From contig NZ_CP054475.1 in assembly GCF_025345565.1 (NCBI RefSeq), positions 1,073,501 to 1,137,500 of the forward strand: a DNA stretch of 64,000 bases, written 5' to 3'. This DNA is from Thalassolituus hydrocarboniclasticus (GTDB lineage Bacteria; Pseudomonadota; Gammaproteobacteria; Pseudomonadales; Oceanobacteraceae). Positions 40,291 to 48,841 of the stretch are shown piece after piece (within the stretch, counting starts at the first letter, position 1; each line of letters begins with the position of its first letter). The position numbers and the translations under genes are program-made. The notes under the pieces were generated by a model, which saw nothing but the letters and a program-made list of their open reading frames with translations, was not told the origin of the DNA and searched no databases.

Positions 40291-41241
40291 TCAGAGAAAT
40301 AATGTATCCAGAAGCGGATGCAGCCAGTGGCTGAAAAGCGCCACCTGAGCGCAAAGCAGCAACACCAGCAGCAACCAGCCATCGGCACTGCTGAAGCCAT
40401 GCTTTGCAGGGGAGCGTGGGTCATATAACAGCGCCTGTATACGCTCGCCGCTGGCCTGAGCTGCCATATCGGTCTGTGGCTGCAGTTGCTGCAGCAGTGC
40501 GGCCAGCGCCTCAGGTGCATAACCCTGGCGGGTGACGTAGGCGTCGCACTGTAATTCACAGCTCAGCGCAAACTGTTCTTGCAGGGCTTTGCGTGGTTCT
40601 GGCAGCCACAGCAGGCTGGCCCACTGCAGCAGGAATTTGCGCAGGTTATCGCGGCGCAGAAGGTGGCAGTGCTCATGCAACAGCACCATGGCTGACTGTT
40701 GCGGACTCAGCTGCTGTTGCAGCGCGGTAGAGATATAGATTGCGGGGCGCCAGAGACCTGCACACCAGGCCAGTGGCAGATGCGAATCAATCAGGCGGAA
40801 GTCTGGTGCTGTGACGCCACTACCGGACGGGTTGCCGGCCGTGCTGAACAGGTCAACCGTTGCCAGACGCTGACGTCCACGCCGCAGCTGGTGGTTAAAC
40901 AGTAATAAAGCAACCAGCAGCAGAGCGCTGATAACACCTGCGAGTATGGCCCCCGTCAGGGACGATGAGCTGACATCCGGTACATGCGGACCACACAGTT
41001 CACCATGGCAGTGGGCGCTGTGCAGTACTCCTGCCAGCTCCGGATTCATCAGCAGCACCACCACCCAGAAGGTGACGGCCGGGGGCAACAGGGCATACAG
41101 CATCAGCAGGCGTGACTGCTGCAGCGGGCTGCTGTTGTGCTGTGTTTTCTGCAGCAGCGGAAACAGCAATGATGCCAGCAATGACGAAGTGCTGAAGCTC
41201 AGCGCACTGGCCAGCAGAATATCGGCCAGTTCAGGAATCAT
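40291..41241 (-). CDS. M56 family membrane metallopeptidase (BlaR1-like antirepressor)
   Basis: 316-residue membrane protein from ATG 41241, which overlaps the BlaI stop in the opposite-end arrangement ATGATTCCTGA, so the pair is translationally coupled. It has four hydrophobic segments, with the zinc motif HEHCH (HExxH) in MVLLHEHCHLLRRDN at about 190 and a later Cys/Asp region CELQCDAYVTRQGY that supplies the third ligand. There is no penicillin-binding sensor domain after the last membrane helix, unlike BlaR1/MecR1. Expected role: cleave or trigger cleavage of the partner repressor on an unknown signal. Confidence 0.85.
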   Translation of the reverse strand: MIPELADILLASALSFSTSSLLASLLFPLLQKTQHNSSPLQQSRLLMLYALLPPAVTFWVVVLLMNPELAGVLHSAHCHGELCGPHVPDVSSSSLTGAILAGVISALLLVALLLFNHQLRRGRQRLATVDLFSTAGNPSGSGVTAPDFRLIDSHLPLAWCAGLWRPAIYISTALQQQLSPQQSAMVLLHEHCHLLRRDNLRKFLLQWASLLWLPEPRKALQEQFALSCELQCDAYVTRQGYAPEALAALLQQLQPQTDMAAQASGERIQALLYDPRSPAKHGFSSADGWLLLVLLLCAQVALFSHWLHPLLDTLFL

Positions 41242-41674
41242 AGTCAGCGCCGTTGGCATCAGGCTCTGCGGCCAGTGCCTTGTTCAGGCGCTCACCCATG
41301 GCTGGGGCAACATCCGCTAAATAATCCATAAAGCCTGACACCATCGGCGCCATATCATCGGCACTGAGGTCGGCGGCAATATCATGCAGCAGGTTGCTGA
41401 TCAGGTCAGGTTTCTGCAGCACAGCGCTGTAAAAAAACGCCCGGCTTTCTTTGTGGCGTTGCAGCAAATCCTTGCGGTGCAAACGCTCCAGTGTGCTCTG
41501 CACGGTATTCAGCGAAATATCTTCCTGCAGGCTGGCGTGCACCTGCTGCACAGACTGCGCTCCCTGTTGCCAGAGCACTTCCAGAATGGCCAGCTCGCGC
41601 TTACCCAGAGTGGGGGTGCGTGAGCGGGCTGTGGGCAGTTTCAGCCAGCGGGTTAAATCGGTGCTGCGGTTCAT
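41231..41674 (-). CDS. BlaI/MecI/CopY family repressor
   Basis: 147-residue winged-helix repressor. LGKRELAILEVLWQQGAQSVQQVHASL and SLNTVQSTLERLHRKDLLQRHKESRAFFYSA are the family DNA-binding core; the C-terminal half is a helical dimerisation region with the site where M56 partners normally cut. It is first in a two-gene operon with the M56 gene and divergent from a TonB-dependent receptor. A TAACACC-GA-GGTGTTA dyad lies in the shared promoter region. Confidence 0.9.
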   Translation of the reverse strand: MNRSTDLTRWLKLPTARSRTPTLGKRELAILEVLWQQGAQSVQQVHASLQEDISLNTVQSTLERLHRKDLLQRHKESRAFFYSAVLQKPDLISNLLHDIAADLSADDMAPMVSGFMDYLADVAPAMGERLNKALAAEPDANGADYDS

Positions 41675-41767
41675 GAGTCGTTTGGCCGTTTCTTTCTTTT
41701 GGGGGCACAGGTTCCGGCGCGGCTTGTGCGCGTCCGTTATTTCCAGCCCTTACCTGCCGCAGATGGT

Positions 41768-41783
41768 TAACACCGAGGTGTTA
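41768..41783. promoter_or_regulatory. Candidate BlaI-type operator
   Basis: TAACACC-GA-GGTGTTA, a 7-bp dyad with a 2-base centre, between the divergent BlaI and TonB-receptor genes. It contains the ACA/TGT half-site spacing seen in BlaI/MecI operators. Position supports control of both directions; not proven. Confidence 0.5.
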
Positions 41784-41902
41784 TCGGTATTCGCTGCGGC
41801 TGATAAGTTCGTCAGCAGATGGTGATATTTTCGTTAACAGGACCGGTGGCGGCAATTGTTGAGAGCCGCCTTACGCCGCTTAAGTGGACAATGAGGATAA
41901 AG

Positions 41903-44026
41903 ATGAAATTTCAGCCCGCAGGTCTTTTGCTATTGGGGTTACCTGTGCTTGCACTGACACAGACAGTACAGGCGGCGGAAAACGACGGTACATTAAAAAG
42001 CGCTGCTGCAGCAGAAAATACAGCAGTAAATCAAAGGGCAGCCAAACTGGATAACCAGATCGTGACCGCCAGAGAAAAACTGCTGGGTGAGGCTATGTCG
42101 GCCTCGCAGGGCTATGTCAGTGGTGAAGAAATTAACAGCAGGCCGTTACTGCGCACCGGTGAAGTACTGGAGCTGGTGCCCGGCTTAGTCGTCACCCAGC
42201 ACAGCGGCAGCGGCAAAGCGAACCAGTATTTTCTGCGTGGCTTTAATCTCGATCACGGCACCGATTTCGCCACCTTTGTTGATGGTATGCCGGTCAATAT
42301 GCGCACCCACGGCCACGGTCAGGGTTATACCGATCTTAATTTTATTATTCCGGAAAGCATTGGCTCGCTGAGTTATCAGAAGGGCAGTTACTACGCCGAT
42401 GTCGGTGATTTCAGCGGTGCGGGCAGTGCCACCCTGCAGACCGCCGATACTTTTGCTCAGGGGCTGGCGCAGCTGAGTCTGGGCGAAGATCAGTATCGCC
42501 GGGCGCTGCTGCTCGACAGTCTGAGCAATGCTCAGGGCGACTGGTTGTATGCACTGGAACGCAATACCTACGATGGCCCCTGGAGCGATATCCGCGAAGA
42601 TCTGGATAAAAGCAGTGTGCTGCTCAAGCATCGCCGCGCACTGGCTGGTGGCAAGCTGAGTCTGTCCTTTATGGGCTATGACAACCAATGGAACAGCGCC
42701 GACCAGATTCCGCAGCGTGCGGTCGACAGCGGCCTGATCGACGAACTGGGTTCGCTGAACGACAGCGTGGGCGGTGAATCCAGCCGCTACAGCCTGAATG
42801 CCATCTGGCAACGCGACGGTATTCAGGCTTCGGCTTATGCCATCCGTTACGACATGAATCTGTGGTCGGACTTCACCTATTACCTCGACGATACCGTCAA
42901 TGGCGATCAGTTTGAGCAGGTCGATAAGCGCTGGATTTACGGTGGTCAGCTCAGTTACCTCTGGCACTCAGAGATAGCCGGTCTGGCGATGAGCAACCGT
43001 ATCGGCGCCGACCTGCGTTATGACGATATTGACGAAGTGGGTCTGTATCACAGTAAAGAACGTCAGCGTATCGGAACTGTCCGCAGTGACCGTGTAGGCG
43101 AACTCAGCACCGGCCTCTACGCCGAAAACACCCTGTACTGGAATGAGCGCGTGCGTACCGTGCTGGGTGTGCGCTACGACGACTACCGCTTTGATGTACA
43201 AAGCCGGGTTGGCAGCAACAAAAACGGCGTTGACCTGAGTGCCAATAGCGGCAAAGCCAGCGATAACAATATCGCCTTAAAAGGCAGCGTGATTGTGGCC
43301 CTGAACCGCGACTGGGAAAGCTATCTGGCGGCGGGGCAGGGACTGCATTCAAACGACGCCCGCGGCACCACCATTCAGGTTGATCCGGCCGATGGCAGTG
43401 CGGTGGAGGCGGTTGATCCGCTGGTGGATTCGCTGGGTTATGAGGTCGGTGTGCGCGGTGTTATGGCCGGGCGTCTGAGTACCTCGCTGGCGCTGTGGCA
43501 GCTGGATCTCGACAGCGAGCTGCTGTTTGTCGGCGATGCCGGTAATACCGAAGCCAGCCGTGCTTCACGGCGTAAAGGGCTGGAAATGACGCTCTATTAT
43601 CAGCTGAACGAGCGCTGGAATATGGATCTGGAATACGCCTGGACCAAAGCAGAATTACGCGGCAATGCAGCCGGGGGGAATGAGATTCCCGGTGCGGTGC
43701 GCAATGTGCTGCAGGCGGGTATCAGCAGCCAGCGCGGTGCGGGCTGGTTTGGCAGTCTGCGCCTGCGCTATTTTGGTGAGCGGCCGCTGGTGGAAGATGG
43801 CTCGGTGATGTCTGACCCGACCACGGTGGTGAATCTGCGCAGCGGCTACAGCCTGAACAGCTGGGTGTTCAGTGCCGATGTACTCAACCTGTTCGACAGC
43901 CGCGATCACGATATTGATTACTGGTACGCCTCTCGTCTGCCGGGTGAAAGCAGCGAGCAGGAGGATATTCATTACCATGTGATTGAACCGCGCACTGTGC
44001 GTCTGGCGGCGGCCTGGCAGTTCTGA
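41903..44026 (+). CDS. TonB-dependent outer-membrane receptor
   Basis: 707 residues from ATG 41903 (AGGA 5 bases upstream; frame open from 41819). Signal peptide MKFQPAGLLLLGLPVLALTQ...A. The plug domain has VSGEEINSRPLLRTGEVLEL, LVVTQHSGSGKANQYFLRGF and FVDGMPVN, then an unusual His-rich loop MRTHGHGQGYTD. The C-terminal barrel ends in AAAWQF with terminal Phe, the usual Bam signal. The ligand is unknown; the His-rich plug loop could suggest a metal complex, but this is speculation. Divergent from BlaI/M56, which probably control it. Confidence 0.88.
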   Translation: MKFQPAGLLLLGLPVLALTQTVQAAENDGTLKSAAAAENTAVNQRAAKLDNQIVTAREKLLGEAMSASQGYVSGEEINSRPLLRTGEVLELVPGLVVTQHSGSGKANQYFLRGFNLDHGTDFATFVDGMPVNMRTHGHGQGYTDLNFIIPESIGSLSYQKGSYYADVGDFSGAGSATLQTADTFAQGLAQLSLGEDQYRRALLLDSLSNAQGDWLYALERNTYDGPWSDIREDLDKSSVLLKHRRALAGGKLSLSFMGYDNQWNSADQIPQRAVDSGLIDELGSLNDSVGGESSRYSLNAIWQRDGIQASAYAIRYDMNLWSDFTYYLDDTVNGDQFEQVDKRWIYGGQLSYLWHSEIAGLAMSNRIGADLRYDDIDEVGLYHSKERQRIGTVRSDRVGELSTGLYAENTLYWNERVRTVLGVRYDDYRFDVQSRVGSNKNGVDLSANSGKASDNNIALKGSVIVALNRDWESYLAAGQGLHSNDARGTTIQVDPADGSAVEAVDPLVDSLGYEVGVRGVMAGRLSTSLALWQLDLDSELLFVGDAGNTEASRASRRKGLEMTLYYQLNERWNMDLEYAWTKAELRGNAAGGNEIPGAVRNVLQAGISSQRGAGWFGSLRLRYFGERPLVEDGSVMSDPTTVVNLRSGYSLNSWVFSADVLNLFDSRDHDIDYWYASRLPGESSEQEDIHYHVIEPRTVRLAAAWQF

Positions 44027-44053
44027 TACAGCGTTGTTTCTGCTAAGGAGCGG

Positions 44054-44509
44054 TTAGCCAAACACATTCTGCAGCCACTCAAACTGCACCGGCTGACCGC
44101 TGCCCGACATCACGTCAAAGCGGCAGTCCGGCAGGTTCGCGCCATAGTGTTGCTGCAGATAGTGCCGGGCGGTTTTGAGTAAGCGCTGTTGCTTGTGGTG
44201 GGTGATGCTTTCGGCGCCGCTGCCGTGGCTTTGGCTGGCGCGGTAACGCACCTCAACAAAGACCAGCACCTTGCCGTGACGCATAATCAGGTCGATTTCA
44301 CCGCCGCGGATGGTGTAATTGCGGGTAACGGCTTTCAGCCCCTGACGCTTAAGGAAGTGTTCGGCGGCCTGTTCAATCTCGGCGCCTTTTGTGCGTGTTG
44401 CAGGTTTACGGGTTGCAGGCTTTTCTGCAGCACGGGTTTCGGCGGCAGAGGAAGTCTCTGCCGTTTGTTCTGAATCCTGCAGTTTTTTGTCTTTGCGGGT
44501 AAACCACAT
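44054..44509 (-). CDS. yraN: YraN / UPF0102 family protein
   Basis: 151-residue member of the restriction-endonuclease-like fold. Core motif GGEIDLIMRHGKVLVFVEVRYR with the catalytic-type D and ExR positions. It carries a non-conserved N-terminal extension of about 40 residues (Glu/Thr/Ala/Lys-rich) before GAEIEQAAEHFLKRQG. Usual E. coli length is 131. It follows lpoA by 36 bases in the conserved lpoA-yraN order; the cellular function is not established. Confidence 0.92.
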   Translation of the reverse strand: MWFTRKDKKLQDSEQTAETSSAAETRAAEKPATRKPATRTKGAEIEQAAEHFLKRQGLKAVTRNYTIRGGEIDLIMRHGKVLVFVEVRYRASQSHGSGAESITHHKQQRLLKTARHYLQQHYGANLPDCRFDVMSGSGQPVQFEWLQNVFG

Positions 44510-44545
44510 GGCATCCTTGCCCCGTGAGTTATGCGGTGTGAGTAC

Positions 44546-46345
44546 TCAGCGTCTGGCTAAACGCTGCGGCCGGCCAGAGCGGAACTGGGTACATTCGGTA
44601 CGGCGGTGAATGCGGCGCTCGTGATCCAGCGCCAGTGCGCCGGTGCTGCCAAACATCTGGCTGTGCGGGAATACTTCCAGCTGTTTTAACCGTGGCAGCA
44701 GACGGAAGGCATCCACGCCCATGGCGTATAAGCGGGCATAGCCGCCCTGACCATTCGGCATCACTTTTTCTACGGTGCGGTACAGCTCACTGCTTTCCAG
44801 CAACCAGGGCACGTCGCAGAACTGCACGCCGTTCAGGTCGCGGTCTTTGGTTGGATTCGGTTCGCCGGAATACACATGCGAAGTGGCGTATACCGGCAGA
44901 TCACCGGCAAAGTTAAATGCCAGCGTTGGTTTGATCTGGCGGGCCTGCTGCGGCAGGGCGACCATAAACACCCAGTCGACATCCTGACGGCGGCGCGGCT
45001 CAAACTCGGTGCTCTGACGTAACAGACGGCGCATGGTCTGATAACGCTTCTGGCTGTCGTCGACGTTCAGCAGCGCTTTGATTTCCGGGTTGTAGTCCTG
45101 GCGGTTCGGATAAAAACGCTGTTCGCCGATTTCACCACCCAGCTCCAGCCAGCGCTGTTCAAAGGCGGCATAAATACGCTCGCCCCAGTTGCCCTGTGGT
45201 ACCAGTACCAGCGCGCGGCGCAGGCCATCGGTCCAGGCTTTTTCGGCAATCTGTACGGCTTCGTCTTCGGCGGCCAGGCCGAACTGATAGAGGTTGGCGG
45301 GCAGGGTTTCGGCTTCGCTGCGGTCACCATAGTTCAGGGCCAGGGTTGGCAGCGGCAGGGTTTCGCGCTGTTGCAGTGCCTGCACCTGCATTTTGTTGAT
45401 CGGCCCGATCACCCACTGCGCACCGTCGAGCTGCGCCTGAGCGTAGGCAATATCGATATCGCTGTATTTCTGGCTGTCGTACAGGTGCACCTGCGGAATG
45501 GCGTAGCCTTTATCCAGAGACTCGTAGTAAGCGGCCATAAAACCATCGCGGATGGCGCCACCGGTTTTCTCCAGCGGGCCGGATAACGGCAGCATCAGGG
45601 CGACGCTGTGCGGACGGTTAGCCGCCAGATCAGCCAGCAGTGCCAGACCGCCGGGTAATTGTATTGCTGCCGGGTGAGCCGGATTCTGTTCGCGCCACGT
45701 AGTAACCGCCGCCAGATGTTCGTCCAGTGTCAGGCGTGAGTTACGGGAAATCGCCGCCAGCCGCAGCCAGTCGCCAAACTGGGTAGCCGGGGTTTTTTCT
45801 GCCCATTCCAGCAGCTCGACTTCCGGCATGGCCATTAAATCCTGCCAGATTTGCTCATGATTCTGCTCGCGCTGCTCCGGATTTAATGCGCCGGATAAAA
45901 AATCACGCTCGCGCGCGGCGGCCAGATATTCGCCATTGCTTTCGTACCAGCGGGCTTTTAACAGGCTGGCGCGCAGTTCCTGCTCCGGCGTGGCGTAATT
46001 CATACGCTGGGTAAGCTGGTTGAGATATTCGCCGGCAATTTCCGGCTCGTTGCTGCCCAGATGCATCTGCGCCGACAGCAGCATAAATTCCACCTGCTCC
46101 TGTGGCGTGAGCACACGCTCGTGCAACAGTTGCAATTGCAGCGCAGCATTGCCAAACTCGCCGTCGTCGAGTTCGCCGCGAATCTGCTGCATTAATACTG
46201 AATTACTCTGACTACTGCTTTCGGTAAGGCTGTTGCCCAGCCCGGTTTGTCCCGGTGTGGTAGAACAACCGCTTAAACCCAGACCCGCGCTGACAACCAG
46301 CAGCGATAATCCGCGTAACCAACGATCAGGTAAGTTTCCCCGCAT
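44546..46345 (-). CDS. lpoA: Penicillin-binding protein activator LpoA
   Basis: Outer-membrane lipoprotein that activates PBP1A. 599 residues from ATG 46345; signal peptide with lipobox LGLSGC, then an N-terminal TPR-like helical domain (about 45-230) and a C-terminal periplasmic-binding-protein-like domain (about 250-590, starting SVALMLPLSGPLEKTGGAIR). The frame is open to 46375, but this start keeps a normal signal peptide and has GGGA upstream. Its start codon overlaps head-to-head with that of rsmI. Confidence 0.93.
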   Translation of the reverse strand: MRGNLPDRWLRGLSLLVVSAGLGLSGCSTTPGQTGLGNSLTESSSQSNSVLMQQIRGELDDGEFGNAALQLQLLHERVLTPQEQVEFMLLSAQMHLGSNEPEIAGEYLNQLTQRMNYATPEQELRASLLKARWYESNGEYLAAARERDFLSGALNPEQREQNHEQIWQDLMAMPEVELLEWAEKTPATQFGDWLRLAAISRNSRLTLDEHLAAVTTWREQNPAHPAAIQLPGGLALLADLAANRPHSVALMLPLSGPLEKTGGAIRDGFMAAYYESLDKGYAIPQVHLYDSQKYSDIDIAYAQAQLDGAQWVIGPINKMQVQALQQRETLPLPTLALNYGDRSEAETLPANLYQFGLAAEDEAVQIAEKAWTDGLRRALVLVPQGNWGERIYAAFEQRWLELGGEIGEQRFYPNRQDYNPEIKALLNVDDSQKRYQTMRRLLRQSTEFEPRRRQDVDWVFMVALPQQARQIKPTLAFNFAGDLPVYATSHVYSGEPNPTKDRDLNGVQFCDVPWLLESSELYRTVEKVMPNGQGGYARLYAMGVDAFRLLPRLKQLEVFPHSQMFGSTGALALDHERRIHRRTECTQFRSGRPQRLARR

Positions 46346-47204
46346 GACTTCAGATCCCAGAATGCAGGTCGGCACGTTTTACGTCGTGGCGACACCCATT
46401 GGTAATTTGGCTGACCTCACCGAGCGTGCAAAGCAGGTGCTGACCAGCGTTGATGTAATTGCCTGCGAGGATACCAGACATACCGCAAAATTACTCCAGC
46501 ACCTCGGCCTGCGAAAGCCGCTGTTATCGGTGCACGAACACAATGAACGTGAGCGCGTAGAACAGATTGCCCGCCATCTGGAACAGGGCCAGAGCATGGC
46601 GCTGGTATCCGATGCCGGCACCCCGTTAATTTCCGATCCGGGATATCCTTTGGTGCAGGCGCTGCGCGCGCGCGGCCTGCATGTCAGCCCGATTCCCGGT
46701 GTCAGTGCCATTATTACTGCCCTGAGCGCGGCAGGCCTGCCGACCGACCGTTTTACCTTTGAAGGCTTCCTGCCGCATAAAAGCGGTGCCAAACGCGAAA
46801 AATTACTGGCTCAGGAACAGGAAGCACGCACCCTGGTGTACTACGAATCCAAACACCGGATTCTCGATACGCTGGAAGTCATGGCTGAGGTTTTTGGCGC
46901 AGAACGTCAAGCCTGTGTTGCCCGCGAATTAACCAAAACCTTCGAGACTTTTTATCACGGCACACTGCCAGACATTCTCAGCCAGCTGCAGGCGGATGCC
47001 GACCAGCAGAAAGGTGAATTCGTGGTGATGATTGCCGGCAACCCCGATCCGGCCCCGGCCAGCGAAGTCGACAGCAACAAACTATTCCGCCTGCTGCTGG
47101 CCGAACTGCCACCGAAAAAAGCAGCGGCTATTATTGCCGACCTGACCGGCGAGAATAAAAAAGAGCTGTATCAGAAAGCGCTGGAGATGCAGGGGAAGGC
47201 TTAA
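46344..47204 (+). CDS. rsmI: 16S rRNA 2'-O-ribose C1402 methyltransferase RsmI
   Basis: Tetrapyrrole-methylase-fold SAM enzyme acting on C1402 in the ribosomal P site. ATG 46344 gives 286 residues, the E. coli length. VATPIGNLADLTERAKQVL, ACEDTRHTAKLL, ALVSDAGTPLISDPGYPLV and the C-terminal GENKKELYQKALEM are diagnostic. The frame stays open upstream to 46233, but that part is antisense to the lpoA signal peptide. Divergent from lpoA with shared bases in the two start codons; no Shine-Dalgarno is obvious. Confidence 0.97.
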   Translation: MTSDPRMQVGTFYVVATPIGNLADLTERAKQVLTSVDVIACEDTRHTAKLLQHLGLRKPLLSVHEHNERERVEQIARHLEQGQSMALVSDAGTPLISDPGYPLVQALRARGLHVSPIPGVSAIITALSAAGLPTDRFTFEGFLPHKSGAKREKLLAQEQEARTLVYYESKHRILDTLEVMAEVFGAERQACVARELTKTFETFYHGTLPDILSQLQADADQQKGEFVVMIAGNPDPAPASEVDSNKLFRLLLAELPPKKAAAIIADLTGENKKELYQKALEMQGKA

Positions 47205-47268
47205 ACACAGGCGCCTGCGGGTATTTCACAGCGCCGCAGATAATTGACTGAATGTGAGGGTTGATTCA

Positions 47269-47325
47269 GTGGGAGTGACTTTCAGTAGTGGGAGTGACTT
47301 TCAGTAGTGGGAGTGACTTTCAGTC
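47269..47325. repeat. Three tandem 19-bp repeats
   Basis: GTGGGAGTGACTTTCAGTA occurs three times head to tail, beginning at 47269, 47288 and 47307; the last copy ends in TC. An inverted match (CCGCTCCCAC) lies at 47350-47359. The GTGGGAG/CTCCCAC pair is the signature end of REP-like elements common in Pseudomonas relatives. Confidence 0.85.
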
Positions 47326-47377
47326 ACGATTAAGAGCGCGGCAGAAATGCCGCTCCCACAGGTTTGGTTATTTCCTT

Positions 47378-47731
47378 TTCCTGCAGAACCGGCGCCCGAA
47401 TACCGGTCTAGAGCCGGACGGTCTGGCTATTACTGCTCGTTCCTGTGGAACCTGCGCCCGAATACCGGTCTAGCGCCAGACAGTCTGGCTATTGTTTTCC
47501 TTTCCTGTAGATTCCGCGCCCGAATACCGGCTTAGCGCCAGACAGTCTGGTTATTTACTTCTCGTTCCTGTGGAACCCGCGCCCGAATACTGGTTTAGCG
47601 CCAGACAGTCTGGCCGGTGGGTTCGGTTTTTATAGCACTTACCTGTATTCCTGTAGAACTGCCGTCCGAATTTTGGTTTATCGCCAGACAGTCTGGCCGG
47701 CGGGTTCAGTTTTTATAGCACTTACTCTGTA
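47378..47731 (+). repeat. Five decayed tandem copies of the rnpB promoter and 5' end
   Basis: Units start at TTCCTG at 47378, 47440, 47502, 47565 and 47648 (periods 62, 62, 63, 83), and the real rnpB promoter repeats the same phase at 47732. Each unit holds TTCCTGTRGAAYCCGCGCCCG, like the rnpB -10 TAGAAT and start region, and then CCAGACAGTC as in the 5' end of the RNA. Copies 2, 4 and 5 carry the exact palindrome GCCAGACAGTCTGGC (47475, 47600, 47683) and copy 3 all but its last base. The last two units also share GGGTTCRGTTTTTATAGCAC with the rnpB promoter. Confidence 0.88.
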
Positions 47732-47737
47732 TTCCTG

Positions 47738-47743
47738 TAGAAT
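47738..47743 (+). promoter_or_regulatory. -10 element of rnpB
   Basis: TAGAAT lies 9 bases before the inferred 5' end of RNase P RNA at 47752. The -35 region is not consensus; the preceding TTTTTATAGCACTTACTCTG is duplicated in the two units upstream. Confidence 0.55.
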
Positions 47744-47751
47744 CCGCGCCC

Positions 47752-48113
<362 letters not shown>

Positions 48114-48123
48114 TTTATTATGA

Positions 48124-48158
48124 AAACCCCGCTCAGGAAACTGAGCGGGGTTTTTCTT
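48124..48158 (+). terminator. Terminator of rnpB
   Basis: AAAACCCCGCTCAG / CTGAGCGGGGTTTTT with a short loop, 11 bases after the RNA 3' end. Confidence 0.92.
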
Positions 48159-48170
48159 TACCAGCGTTTC

Positions 48171-48535
48171 GCCGGCTTCTGCCGGGACAGTGACTGCCCA
48201 CGACGACGATTCAGAAACTCAGGGCTTATCGGCTGACTCCTTCTATTTAAAAGCCCCGGAAAGAAATTTTCGGGGCTTTTTCTTTGGTCCTAAGCCGGTT
48301 CTGCCGGGACAGTGACTGCCCACGACGACGATTCAGAAGCTCAGGGCTTATCGGCTGACTCCACTTATTTAAAAGCCCCTGCAGGCTAACGTTTGCAGGG
48401 GCTTTTTCTTTGGTCCTAAGCCGGTTCTGCCGGGACAGTGACTGCCCACGACGACGATTCAGAAACTCAGGGCTTATCAGCTGGCTCCTTTTATTTTAAA
48501 GCCCATACAAATGCGAGTTTGTATGGGCTTTTCTT
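48171..48535 (+). repeat. Three tandem copies of the rnpB 3' end, each with its own terminator
   Basis: Units begin at 48171, 48294 and 48420 (periods 123 and 126). Each reads CTGCCGGGACAGTGACTGCC, then CACGACGACGATTCAG, then the rnpB 3' end GGGCTTATCGGCTGACTCC, then a GC-rich hairpin with T-run. The rnpB-derived part is almost identical between units, whereas the terminator stems differ completely (GCCCCGGAAAG, GCCCCTGCAGG and GCCCATACAAA) yet each remains fully paired. Confidence 0.93.
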
Positions 48536-48559
48536 TTTGTGGCAAGCCGGACCCTGTCG

Positions 48560-48588
48560 GTGTGGGAGCGGATGTTATCCGCGATCGA
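48560..48588. repeat. REP-like element
   Basis: GTGTGGGAGCGGATGTTATCC followed by GCGATCG: the GTGGGAGCGG-loop-CCGCGAT form typical of REP sequences in Pseudomonas relatives. Single copy at this spot. Confidence 0.5.
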
Positions 48589-48634
48589 AGTAGAATAGGC
48601 AGCTGGTTAACATCATCCGTTCACCCCGAACAAC

Positions 48635-48766
48635 GAGGAACGCGAAATTTTCAATGTCGATAGTAAAAAGTATATAAATATCACCTGTAAAAACGGTAAG
48701 TTTGTTGAAATGTATAAAGGCTCTGTTGGCGAGTTCTCAAATATTATAGATTTACTTGTTAATTAG
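48635..48766 (+). pseudogene. 3' fragment of an unknown gene
   Basis: In frame from 48635 the DNA reads EEREIFNVDSKKYINITCKN then GKFVEMYKGSVGEFSNIIDLLVN and stops at TAG 48764. An upstream TAA closes the frame at 48608-48610 with no plausible start between. Codon choice is AT-rich, unlike neighbours. It looks like the C-terminal remnant of a gene truncated when the adjoining REP/rnpB repeats were joined. No family recognised. Confidence 0.4.
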
Positions 48767-48841
48767 CATAGAAATTCTCATAAACCTATAGGCACACTAA
48801 CTGAGCCGCTTAGCTTGTCGCGGCATGGTGAAACCAGCATT

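Noticed and set aside
42185-42967. 260-codon minus-strand open frame
   Set aside because: Antisense to the TonB-dependent receptor; no start signals or domain.
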